A stretch of 64,000 bases of DNA, taken from Gemmatimonadales bacterium (GTDB taxonomy: Bacteria > Gemmatimonadota > Gemmatimonadetes > Gemmatimonadales > GWC2-71-9). This document shows, one piece after another, positions 1 to 7,988 of the stretch; the stretch's first letter is position 1; each line of letters starts with the position of its first letter. The position numbers and the translations under genes are program-made. The notes under the pieces were generated by a model, which had not been told where the DNA came from, did not search any database, and was given only the letters and a program-made list of their open reading frames with translations. The stretch is taken from assembly GCA_025934955.1 (NCBI GenBank), contig JAICWE010000002.1, positions 1 to 64,000 on the forward strand, written 5' to 3'.

Positions 1-1025
1 ACGCCGAGCTGGCTCTGCTCGCAGATGTGCCAGTCCTGTCGGTTGGTCATGTCCCAGAACTCCACGCCGTCGTCCGGATCGAACTCGGGGTTGCCGATCG
101 TGTCCGGGTGGAAGAGCCACTCGCACGCGATTCGGGTGCGGTCCGGCGCCTCCGGCCACAGCGTGTGGAACATCACGTAGTCGGGGTGGAGACTGAGCAG
201 CATGTTGGGGAAGATCGAGTAGTAATAGACCCGGCTCAGGTCTTCCGGCAGCAGATCGCCGACCGGCAGCCCGCAGGCGCGGCCGCTCATCGTGAGACTT
301 CCCGCCGCGTCGTTGATCTCCATGAACCCGCCGAGAATCGGGCCGGCGAAGAGATCGTTCTCGCCGCGGGTCGGCGGCGATAGCCGGGTGAGCGCCGGGT
401 GGACCGGGGCGCAGTGGTAGCACTCCGAGTAGTTCTGGAACAGCAGCTTCCAGTTGGCGCGCACGTCGTAGCTGATCTGTCGCGCCACCGCGAGCGACGG
501 CAGCCCGAACCGCGCGAACCGTCCGAGCACCGGCGCGAAGCTCTCCTCGAACGGCTCCGGCTCCGCGGCGAGGTTGATGAACACGAACCCCTCCCACGCC
601 GCCGTCGCCACCGGATTGAGCGGCCAGTCGCTCTTCCGGAAGCCCTCGATCGCGTCGGACGACGGCGCCGCGAGCAGCCGGCCGTCCAGCGCGTAGGTCC
701 ACGCGTGGTACGGACACTGGATGGTTTCGCCGAAGCGTCCGACCTGCTCCTCGCAGAGCCGGCTGCCGCGGTGACGGCAGACGTTATGACAGGCGCGGAT
801 CGCGCCCTGCCGGTCGCGCAGCACGATCACGCTGTCGCCGCCCACCTGCTGCAGGAAGTACTCGCCCGGCTCGGCGACGCGGTCCTCGCGGCCGACGCAG
901 AGCCACCGCCGTGCGAAGATCTTCTCCTGCTCCTCGGCGAAAAGCTCCGGCGAGACGAAGAACTCCCGCGGCAGGGTCCGCGCGCCCGCGACCGGGATGT
1001 CGGTAGTGCGGAGAAATGGCGTCAT
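1..1025 (-). CDS. Rieske [2Fe-2S] aromatic ring-hydroxylating oxygenase alpha-subunit-like protein (3' end outside window)
   Basis: Reverse-strand translation from ATG at 1025 gives ...CHNVCRHRGSRLCEEQVGRFGETIQCPYHAWTYALDG..., i.e. the Rieske CxH...CxxH pattern; open to the window edge so absent from the ORF track; ATGA overlap with the next upstream gene. Confidence 0.9.
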   Translation of the reverse strand, partial: MTPFLRTTDIPVAGARTLPREFFVSPELFAEEQEKIFARRWLCVGREDRVAEPGEYFLQQVGGDSVIVLRDRQGAIRACHNVCRHRGSRLCEEQVGRFGETIQCPYHAWTYALDGRLLAAPSSDAIEGFRKSDWPLNPVATAAWEGFVFINLAAEPEPFEESFAPVLGRFARFGLPSLAVARQISYDVRANWKLLFQNYSECYHCAPVHPALTRLSPPTRGENDLFAGPILGGFMEINDAAGSLTMSGRACGLPVGDLLPEDLSRVYYYSIFPNMLLSLHPDYVMFHTLWPEAPDRTRIACEWLFHPDTIGNPEFDPDDGVEFWDMTNRQDWHICEQSQLG

Positions 1026-2614
1026 CGGTCGCGGAGAATCTCGCGCGCGGCGTTGTAGCCGCACGCGCCCATGACGCCGCCGCCGGGGTGCGTCGCGGCG
1101 CCGCAGAGATAGAGGTTCCGGATCGGCGTGCGATAGTCGGCGTAGCCCGGCAGCGGCCGCATGAAGGAGAGCGAGCTCAGCGTCATTGCCCCCTGCATGA
1201 TGTTGCCGCCGGTGAGTCCGAAGCGCCGCTCGAGGTCCACCGGCGCCAGCACCTGCCGCGAAATGACGCTCGCCTTGAAGCCGGGCGCGTACTCCTCCAG
1301 GACGTCGAAGCAGCGGTCGGCGAAGCACTCCTTCTCGGCCTGCACGTCGGCGTCGCCGTCGCGAAGCGCGTAGGGGAAGTACTGGATGAACATGGACATC
1401 AGGTGCTTGCCCGGCGGCGCCACCGTCGGGTCCACCGCCGACGGGATGGTGCACTCGAGGATCGGGTTCCGCGCGGGGCGCCCGTACTTGGCGTCGTCGT
1501 ACGCCTCCTCGATGTAGTCGAGCGTGGGGCAGATGTGGATGGTGCCGCGGTGCTGCGGGCCCGGCTCCGCGCCCGGCAGCGCGGTGAAGTCGGGCACCCG
1601 CGTGAGGGCAACGTTGATCTTGAGACTCGCGCTGGCGTAGTCTATGTGCCGCACCGCCTCGACGAACTCCGCCGGCAGCTGCTCGGCGCCGACCAGCCGG
1701 CAGAAGGTGACGTGCGCGTCCGCGCCGGACGCGATCTGCCGTCCCTGGATCTCGCTGCCGTCGGCGAGCGCCACGCCGTACGCGCGGCCGTCCCGCACCA
1801 GGATCTTCGCCACCTCGGCGCCGGTGCGGATCTCGGCGCCTTTCTCCCGTGCGGCGGACGCGATGGCGTTGCTGATCCCGCCCATCCCGCCGCGCACGTA
1901 GCCCCAGACGCCGCGGGCGCCGTCGCACTCGCCCCTCACGTGATGAAACAGGACGTACGCCGTGCCCGGCATGGACGGCGCCGCCATCGCGCCGATCACG
2001 GAGTCGGTGGCGAGGGTGACCTTGAGCTGCTCCGACTCGAACCAGCGGTCGAGGATCAGCCGCGCGGCGCCGGTGAGGATCTCGACGGCGCGCATGCCGT
2101 CGCGAGGTCCCAGCTTCGCGAAGCCCAGCCCGGTGCGGGCCAGCTCCATGAGATCGCGCGGGCGGAACGACCACGGGTTGGGCGGCGTGCGGAGCAGCGT
2201 CGGCTCGATGAAGTCGGCGACGCGTTCCAGCATCGCCTCGTACTTCGGCAGCGCCGCGGCGTCCTTCGTGCTGAACTTGCTCACCTCGCGCCGGGTCATC
2301 TCCTTGTCGGGCCCGAGCAGGAGGTAGCGCCCGTCGGGGAACGGCGAGAACGACGACGGGCTCCGCGGCAGCATCTCGAAGCCGTGCCGCTTGAGCTCCA
2401 GGTCGCGGATGATCTCGGGCCGAAGCAGACTGTTGACGTACGCGCCGGTGGAGACCTTGAAGCCGGGCCAGATCTCCTCGGTGACGCAGGCGCCGCCGAG
2501 AAGGTCGCGCCGCTCGAGCACGAGGACGCTGCGGCCGGCCCGGGCGGCGTAGGCGGCGGTGACGAGGCCGTTGTGGCCGCCGCCGATGACGATGAGATCG
2601 TAGCTTCGGGCCAT
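1022..2614 (-). CDS. FAD-dependent oxidoreductase, phytoene desaturase/carotenoid isomerase-like (CrtI-like)
   Basis: MARSYDLIVIGGGHNGLVTAAYAARAGRSVLVLERRDLLGGACVTEE Rossmann/FAD motif; C-terminal GGGVMGACGYNAAREIL; ORF track start at 2749 is too long. Confidence 0.88.
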   Translation of the reverse strand: MARSYDLIVIGGGHNGLVTAAYAARAGRSVLVLERRDLLGGACVTEEIWPGFKVSTGAYVNSLLRPEIIRDLELKRHGFEMLPRSPSSFSPFPDGRYLLLGPDKEMTRREVSKFSTKDAAALPKYEAMLERVADFIEPTLLRTPPNPWSFRPRDLMELARTGLGFAKLGPRDGMRAVEILTGAARLILDRWFESEQLKVTLATDSVIGAMAAPSMPGTAYVLFHHVRGECDGARGVWGYVRGGMGGISNAIASAAREKGAEIRTGAEVAKILVRDGRAYGVALADGSEIQGRQIASGADAHVTFCRLVGAEQLPAEFVEAVRHIDYASASLKINVALTRVPDFTALPGAEPGPQHRGTIHICPTLDYIEEAYDDAKYGRPARNPILECTIPSAVDPTVAPPGKHLMSMFIQYFPYALRDGDADVQAEKECFADRCFDVLEEYAPGFKASVISRQVLAPVDLERRFGLTGGNIMQGAMTLSSLSFMRPLPGYADYRTPIRNLYLCGAATHPGGGVMGACGYNAAREILRDR

Positions 2615-2675
2615 GCGGGTCGGGGTTGGAGGGTACGGTATCTTACCTCCGCATCTCCACCCTGACGAGGCGCCG

Positions 2676-3167
2676 ATGAAGTCCGAGCCTACCCGCAGCG
2701 TGACGCTTCGCTTCCTCGCCGAGCCGACCGACGTCAACTTCGGCGGCAAGGTGCACGGCGGTGCCGTGATGAAGTGGCTGGACCAGGCGGGCTACACCTG
2801 TGCCGCGGGCTGGACCGGCCGCTACTGCGTCACGGTGTACGTCGGCGGTATCCACTTCCTCCGCCCGATCCAGGTGGGCGAGGTGGTCGAGCTCAAGGCG
2901 CTGGTGATCTACACCGGTACCACCAGCATGCACATCGCGGTGGACGTGTGGGCCCACAACCCCCGGAGCCCCGCCCGCTTCCGTGCCGGCCACTGCGTCA
3001 TCGTCTTCGTGGCGCTGGATGACGACCGGAAGCCGATGCCCGTACCGCCGTGGAAGCCCGAGAGCGACGTGGACCGGGCGCTCGAGGAGTACGCGCTCCG
3101 GCTCGCCGAGCTCCGGAAGGAGGTGGATGCGGAGATGGACAAGCGGTTGGCGTTGCTGGGGGAGTAG
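2676..3167 (+). CDS. acyl-CoA thioesterase, hotdog fold
   Basis: MKSEPTRSVTLRFLAEPTDVNFGGKVHGGAVMKWLDQAGYTCA... typical acyl-CoA hydrolase pattern. Confidence 0.85.
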   Translation: MKSEPTRSVTLRFLAEPTDVNFGGKVHGGAVMKWLDQAGYTCAAGWTGRYCVTVYVGGIHFLRPIQVGEVVELKALVIYTGTTSMHIAVDVWAHNPRSPARFRAGHCVIVFVALDDDRKPMPVPPWKPESDVDRALEEYALRLAELRKEVDAEMDKRLALLGE

Positions 3168-3202
3168 CTGCAGGAGTGAGCGGGCGCGGCGGCAGCGAGC
3201 GG

Positions 3203-3280
3203 GCGCGAGCGGCGCCCGCCCCGTGACCGCTGCCCGGAGCAGCGCGAGCGGCGCCCGCCCCGGCGCCGCTGCCCCGAGCG
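3203..3280. repeat. two tandem copies of a 39-bp GC-rich unit (GCGCGAGCGGCGCCCGCCCCG core)
   Basis: The core 21-mer occurs identically at 3203 and 3242, 39 bp apart. Confidence 0.75.
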
Positions 3281-3320
3281 GGTCATTGCGAGGGCCCGCA
3301 GGGCCCGCGGCAACCTCCAG
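3281..3320. repeat. interspersed imperfect palindrome of the GTCATTGCGAGG...GCGGCAACCTCC type
   Basis: GGTCATTGCGAGGGCCCGCAGGGCCCGCGGCAACCTCCAG; terminal ATTGC/GCAAC and inner GGGCCCGC blocks. Confidence 0.5.
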
Positions 3321-3350
3321 ACGCATTCAGCGGAATCCTGCGACGCCAAC

Positions 3351-3397
3351 TTTCTCAGAATTGAGAAAACTGCGTTCTCGTTTCTGAGAAATGAGAA
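3351..3397. promoter_or_regulatory. pair of palindromic operator-like sites (TTTCTCA-GAAT-TGAGAAA and TTCTCGTTTCT-G-AGAAATGAGAA)
   Basis: 7/7 bp arms at 3351-3357/3362-3368; 10/11 bp arms at 3375-3385/3387-3397; AT-rich within very GC-rich DNA. Confidence 0.5.
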
Positions 3398-3558
3398 CGG
3401 TCTCGAGCACCGGCGCGCAAGGCAACTAGCGGCGAGTCAAGCAGGGGCAGTGGGATCCATGGTCCGAGCGGTGTCACTACGATCCCGACGGCCAGCCGGC
3501 GCAAGCCTGCGAGACCGGCACGCTGCTCTCTTTTGACGGGCCCAATCACAGCGGGACG

Positions 3559-4425
3559 ATGGGAATTACAGTCGGATGGCGGTTCTTCGGGGAGGGAGCG
3601 CTCGACAGCCCGCTGATGGGCGTGTCGAAGAATGGCAATGGAACGACTTCGCTCGCGCTCTTCGTGACGGATGGCGCCGGGCGCGTTCTTGTGGTCGCCG
3701 ACTCGAACGGCCGTCAGAGCTTTGGGCTGGCCGGATGGGACCGCTCCGGCGGAACATCCAATCCGGCCTCCTTTGGGAGCGATCGGATGTCTGCCGGACA
3801 ACCCGCGGGCCTATCCTACTACCGAAGCCGCGCGTACGATATGAACACCGGCCGCTGGATGCAGGAGGATCCGCTCGGGATTGCGGGCGGGGACAATCTG
3901 TATCAATTCAATGGGAACAACCCGGTTTCTTACACTGATCCATTTGGGTTGTGGCCGCCGAAGGTGCACGATCAGTTGATTCAGCACGCGCTCTCTGGTA
4001 TCGCTTCTGGGAGTGACATCCGCGCGCTGCAACAGGCAAGCCGCAATCTTGATAACCAGACGCAGGGTACCGCTTCCTCCTACATGCACTCAATGCGAGC
4101 ACCTGGCCAGAGCTCGGCAGACGCAATCAAGGCGCGTGATCAGTTCGTTGCGAGTGAACTCAACACTGCAAGCTCTCTGGCAGCCGATGGCGACCGAGCC
4201 GGAGCGCTGACGCATCTGGGCAATGCGATGCACCCTGTCATGGACCAGTCAAGCCCAGAGCACACCGACGCGAATGGGCAGCCGAAGGAGTGGAGCCCGA
4301 TTTCGCTGGGTGCAGTCGGGCATGTCGTCAAAGAGCATTTTGATCAGGTTACTCCCGAGATTCAGAAGTCACAGGACGAGAAGCTCCAGTCGATGTATGA
4401 CTCCGTCTTCGGAAAGCCCGAATGA
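3559..4425 (+). CDS. orphan Rhs tip: RHS-repeat core C-terminus plus variable C-terminal toxin-like domain
   Basis: LSYYRSRAYDMNTGRWMQEDPLGIAGGDNLYQFNGNNPVSYTDPFGLW is the RHS-associated core; frame is open and coding-like from 3430, where it is cut by an upstream TAG (3427-3429). Confidence 0.85.
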   Translation: MGITVGWRFFGEGALDSPLMGVSKNGNGTTSLALFVTDGAGRVLVVADSNGRQSFGLAGWDRSGGTSNPASFGSDRMSAGQPAGLSYYRSRAYDMNTGRWMQEDPLGIAGGDNLYQFNGNNPVSYTDPFGLWPPKVHDQLIQHALSGIASGSDIRALQQASRNLDNQTQGTASSYMHSMRAPGQSSADAIKARDQFVASELNTASSLAADGDRAGALTHLGNAMHPVMDQSSPEHTDANGQPKEWSPISLGAVGHVVKEHFDQVTPEIQKSQDEKLQSMYDSVFGKPE

Positions 4426-5006
4426 ACACGCGAACGCAACTTGAGATCGGCACTGTGCTGATGATTGCTGGCGTGGTAGTAGGGTGCGGGGTCGCGCTTG
4501 ATCAACGATCTGCGCGGCTTGTGCCTTCCTTGCTCTCGGTACCCGGCATTTGCGTAGCTGTGGTCCTTGCTGCCTTCCTGGCGCTGCGAGGTACTCCGGA
4601 GGGGCCGCTCCTCGTCCGCTTGACCGGAACCCTTGGCGCGGCGTGGGCCGCAACTTGGGGCTTGGTGGGGTTCGCCCTTTACAGTGCCGAGGGCGGTGGT
4701 GAGAGCGTGGTATGGCCTCTCTTGGGGGTCTTCTTCGGTGTGACAGCCGGCAGTATTTACGGTGCGACTGCGTTTTGGCGATTTCGCACCCTGCCGCCCA
4801 GTCCCATATCTGGGGCGGTAACCGGTGGCCTCGCCGCTCTGGTCTTCGCGTTTGCGTCATGGCTGACTGAGCTACTCTCTACGCGGCAGATCGTCAGGCC
4901 AGTAGCGACGAACGTTGGGATTGGGATCGCAATATTCCTCGCGCTTGGCGCGTTGACAGGCTTGATCAGTTCGGTGCTCGCGAGAGGAGCCCCCGCTCAC
5001 AAGTAG
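4422..5006 (+). CDS. multi-pass integral membrane protein, putative cognate immunity protein
   Basis: About 6 hydrophobic segments; ATG overlaps the Rhs stop (ATGA). Confidence 0.6.
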   Translation: MNTRTQLEIGTVLMIAGVVVGCGVALDQRSARLVPSLLSVPGICVAVVLAAFLALRGTPEGPLLVRLTGTLGAAWAATWGLVGFALYSAEGGGESVVWPLLGVFFGVTAGSIYGATAFWRFRTLPPSPISGAVTGGLAALVFAFASWLTELLSTRQIVRPVATNVGIGIAIFLALGALTGLISSVLARGAPAHK

Positions 5007-5637
5007 TTGCGCTGGCACGGCCGTAGATTGCCCCGTGGGGGCCACGATGTTTGGGGCACGTTCAGTTACAACTATGTCGTCCTGCGGACCTGCTCCCCGA
5101 TGCGGGTCCAAGGAGTCAGGTAGGCTGGGTCGTAAGAGCCGATCGGCAGGCGTCCGCCGCTGCCTAACGACGCCGTCTCCCTCGTAATACTGGCCGTGCC
5201 TAACGTCGGTCGCGCGCGCCTCGCCGCGATGCGGGCCTGTGCAGCCGGCGTGCGCGACGCCGCCTTGGCGCCCCGCCGGCGGACGCCGGGCGGGGGCGGG
5301 CCGCCTGGATCTCGGCCGCGACGGCGTTTCAACCGGAAGCGTTCGAGGGCGGGAAAGCGTGCGAACACCGCGGCCCGGACTCGGCGATGAGCCGCCGTCG
5401 CCCCGCCGCCTCAGACGCGGGCACGCGACCGTTGCGGTCCCCCGCGCGCGCGACACGACCACCTCCGCCGGCGAGCTCCTGCCCGCGATCCCGTTCCAGG
5501 GACGCCCGTCCGCGATTCGGTCGGCTCCGCGGTGCCTCCGACGGCGCCCGCCGGCGATGCGCCCGGTCCCATCGGCGGCCCGCTGCCGCCCGTCGGCGAT
5601 CCGACGTCGCGGGATGGCGATGGGCTCGCGCCGGTTC

Positions 5638-5850
5638 GGGATCGGGACGCCCCGGTCCGCGATCGGCACGCCGGCTTCCCGATCGGGAGGTGCCGGACTG
5701 CGATCGGGAAGTGGCGGATCGCGATCGGGAAGTGGCGGATCGCGATCGGGAAGCGCCCGATCGCGATCGGGTCGGCCGCGATCGCGATCGGGTCGGCCGC
5801 GATCGCGATGAGGTCGGGCGCGACGGCGATCGGGCCGACCTCGACGCGAT
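5638..5850. repeat. 21-bp tandem repeat array (consensus CGATCGGGAAGTGGCGGATCG and variants)
   Basis: Units start at 5680, 5701, 5722, 5743, 5764, 5785, 5806 and 5827; degenerate units further upstream. Confidence 0.85.
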
Positions 5851-5913
5851 CCGGGTCGCCCTCGTCACCGACGAGCCCTCGTGCTGCGCTAGCAGCCGAG
5901 TCACCGACCCCGA

Positions 5914-5942
5914 CGCAAACCGCCCGGCAGCGGCGGTTTGCG
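5914..5942 (-). terminator. terminator-like hairpin downstream of mazF-like gene
   Basis: CGCAAACCGCC-cggcagc-GGCGGTTTGCG perfect 11-bp arms. Confidence 0.6.
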
Positions 5943-6009
5943 CATCCTCACTGCATGAGAGAATCGCCGCGATGGCGACGCCGTCGCGCAGAGCTCGCCG
6001 CGTGGCGAG

Positions 6010-6351
6010 CTACTCCACGTCGATGGCGATACGCAGTGCGCCGCGAAGTGCGAGGAGCTTCTTCGAGCGGAGCGCGCCGACGTAGTGCGTCAGCGCTGAT
6101 TTGGGCACAAGGACGAGTTGATCGCAGTTGATCACCGAGCTGTGCTTCAGGCCTTCGTCAACGCCGATGGGGACTTCCGTCGACCGGCCATCGGCGTTCG
6201 TGTTGATGGACGCGCAAATGACTTTGTCCGCCTTGGAATCACAGAGGGTCTGGCGGCTGACGATGACCACCGCGCGGGCGCGCTTCGGATCACCTGCCGG
6301 CGGCGGCGACACGAGGTAGATCTCGCCGCGGGTCAGTCTCACTCCGGCCAC
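6010..6351 (-). CDS. MazF/PemK-type toxin, putative mRNA interferase
   Basis: MAGVRLTRGEIYLVSPPPAGDPKRARAVVIVSRQTL...ICASINTNADGRSTEVPI...SSVINCDQLVLVPKSAL; MazF fold pattern. Confidence 0.85.
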   Translation of the reverse strand: MAGVRLTRGEIYLVSPPPAGDPKRARAVVIVSRQTLCDSKADKVICASINTNADGRSTEVPIGVDEGLKHSSVINCDQLVLVPKSALTHYVGALRSKKLLALRGALRIAIDVE

Positions 6352-6632
6352 GCCTGCAGCCTGAGCAGCTGGTCGGATTCGCGGTTGGTCGCCTCGGCCC
6401 GGGCCGCGATCGCTCGGAGGTCGTGCGCATGGCGCGCCCGCCGCAGGATCGCTTGGAGGTAGCGGCGCACGGCGCGCTCCACGAACGCGGAGCGTTGCGC
6501 CTTGCCGGCCAGCGCATCGGCGGCGCGAATCAACTCGCCGGACAGCGTGATCGATGCCTTGGCCTTCTTTTCGTGCTTGCCGAGCAGCCGCTGCAGCTCG
6601 GCGACTCGCTTCTCTGAGAGGCTACTTGTCAT
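6339..6632 (-). CDS. ribbon-helix-helix-like antitoxin (MazE/CopG type)
   Basis: Overlaps the toxin start by 13 bp; SITLSGELIRAADALAGKAQRSAFVERAVRRYLQ; ATG at 6632 with promoter directly upstream. Confidence 0.75.
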   Translation of the reverse strand: MTSSLSEKRVAELQRLLGKHEKKAKASITLSGELIRAADALAGKAQRSAFVERAVRRYLQAILRRARHAHDLRAIAARAEATNRESDQLLRLQAWPE

Positions 6633-6639
6633 GCTACCA

Positions 6640-6668
6640 AGTGTACTACACGACATGCCTCGGAACAA
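6640..6668 (-). promoter_or_regulatory. sigma70-like promoter of the TA operon with overlapping palindromic operator
   Basis: TTGTTC -17 bp- TACACT; GTGTA-C-TACAC palindrome (6641-6651) overlaps the -10; 7 nt to ATG. Confidence 0.55.
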
Positions 6669-6755
6669 GTCCACCTGCCGGGAGTCAAGTCGATGTCTCG
6701 CCGCCACTTGAAGGCTGGCTCGCCCCAGCGGGCGCAAGACTCCTCCCCCAACGCA

Positions 6756-6781
6756 AACCGCCCGGCAGCGGCCGGGCGGTT
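6756..6781 (-). terminator. intrinsic-terminator-like hairpin for the kamA operon
   Basis: AACCGCCCGGC-agcg-GCCGGGCGGTT perfect 11-bp stem, 33 bp after the kamA stop. Confidence 0.7.
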
Positions 6782-6813
6782 ATCGCATCCGTACTGCGTG
6801 AGGGGAGTGGCCG

Positions 6814-7971
6814 CTAGGCGCTCTTCCGCCGCGGCTTGGCTGTTCGCTTCCGCCCCTTCTTGAGCTCGAACGTCGGCTGCAGGAAGTACTCCGGGTCGTG
6901 CGACACCCGCGCCTCCTCGCGCGGCTGCCGATAGACGTAGCGGTCGCCCCGGAAGTTCCTGAGCACCACCTCGTCCTCGTTGCTGCTCTCCACGTACTCC
7001 GGCAGGAGCGGGATCTTCCCGCCACCGCCCGGCGCATCAATGACGAAATACGGATTCGCCAGCCCGCTGGTCCAGCCGCGCAGCGCCTTCATGATGTTGA
7101 GCCCGGTCTGCACGCTGGTCCGGAAGTGCTCGGCGCCCGCCACCTGGTCGCACATATAGATGTAGTACGGCCGCACCCGCGCCAGCATCAGCCGGTGCAT
7201 CAGCTGCTTCATGATCTCGGCGTCGTCGTTCACGCCCTTGAGCAGCACCGTCTGGCAGCCCAGCGGGATGCCCGCGTCGGCCAGCATGCCGAGTCCCTTG
7301 ACCGCGGCCGGCGTGAGCTCGTCGGGGTGGTTGAAGTGGGTATTGATCCAGAGCGGGTGGTGCTTCCGGAGCATGTCGCACAGCTCCGGCGTGATCCGCT
7401 CCGGCAGATGACACGGCACCCGGCTCCCGATCCGGATGATCTGGATGTGTGGGATGCTCCGCAGCCGCGTGAGGATGGCGTCGAGCCGCCGGTCGTTCAG
7501 CAGCAGCGGGTCGCCCCCGCTCATGATGACGTCGCGGATCTCGGTGTGCTCCTCCAGGTAGAGGAACGCGCTCTCGAACTGCGACATCGGGATCTTCTCG
7601 GGATCGCCCACCTTCCGCCGCCGGGTGCAGAAGCGGCAGTAGCTGGCGCAGACCGGCGACACCAAGAATAGCGCGCGGTCGGGATACCGATGCGTGATGT
7701 TGGGCACCGGGCTGTCCGCGTCCTCGTTGAGCGAGTCCACGATGCCGTCCACGATGTCCAGCTCGTCCGCCGTCGGCACGTACTGGCGCCAGATCGGATC
7801 GTCCGGACTCCGGATCAGCTCCACCATCGCCGGCGAAATGCGGAACTCGAAGTTCTCCGCCGCCAGTCGGAGCCGGTCGAGATCCGGGAAATTCTCCGGA
7901 CCGAACTTCTCGGCCAGCAGGTCGAGCGAGCGGATCGAGTTCGTTCTGAGGACTTCCTGCCAGGTTTCCAT
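6814..7971 (-). CDS. kamA: KamA-family radical SAM protein (lysine 2,3-aminomutase-like)
   Basis: LFLVSPVCASYCRFCTRRRKVGDPEKIP (CxxxCxxC cluster) and DVIMSGGDPLLLND. Confidence 0.92.
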   Translation of the reverse strand: METWQEVLRTNSIRSLDLLAEKFGPENFPDLDRLRLAAENFEFRISPAMVELIRSPDDPIWRQYVPTADELDIVDGIVDSLNEDADSPVPNITHRYPDRALFLVSPVCASYCRFCTRRRKVGDPEKIPMSQFESAFLYLEEHTEIRDVIMSGGDPLLLNDRRLDAILTRLRSIPHIQIIRIGSRVPCHLPERITPELCDMLRKHHPLWINTHFNHPDELTPAAVKGLGMLADAGIPLGCQTVLLKGVNDDAEIMKQLMHRLMLARVRPYYIYMCDQVAGAEHFRTSVQTGLNIMKALRGWTSGLANPYFVIDAPGGGGKIPLLPEYVESSNEDEVVLRNFRGDRYVYRQPREEARVSHDPEYFLQPTFELKKGRKRTAKPRRKSA

Positions 7972-7988
7972 GACGCTTCCCGTCCTCC

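Noticed and set aside
1016-2665. 549-aa plus-strand ORF opposite the CrtI-like gene
   Set aside because: Antisense shadow of a well-supported FAD oxidoreductase; no domain signal
5162-5205. Integron attC site (two GCCTAAC boxes)
   Set aside because: Boxes are in the same orientation with no GTTRRRY partner, and there is no integrase; same octamer occurs elsewhere in coding DNA
5638-5850. CRISPR array
   Set aside because: Units are contiguous 21-mers with no unique spacers and no cas genes nearby
5239-6131. Overlapping Arg/Ser- and Asp/Arg-repeat ORFs in all frames
   Set aside because: Produced by the 21-bp tandem array; mutually overlapping in every frame, no SD or conserved motif
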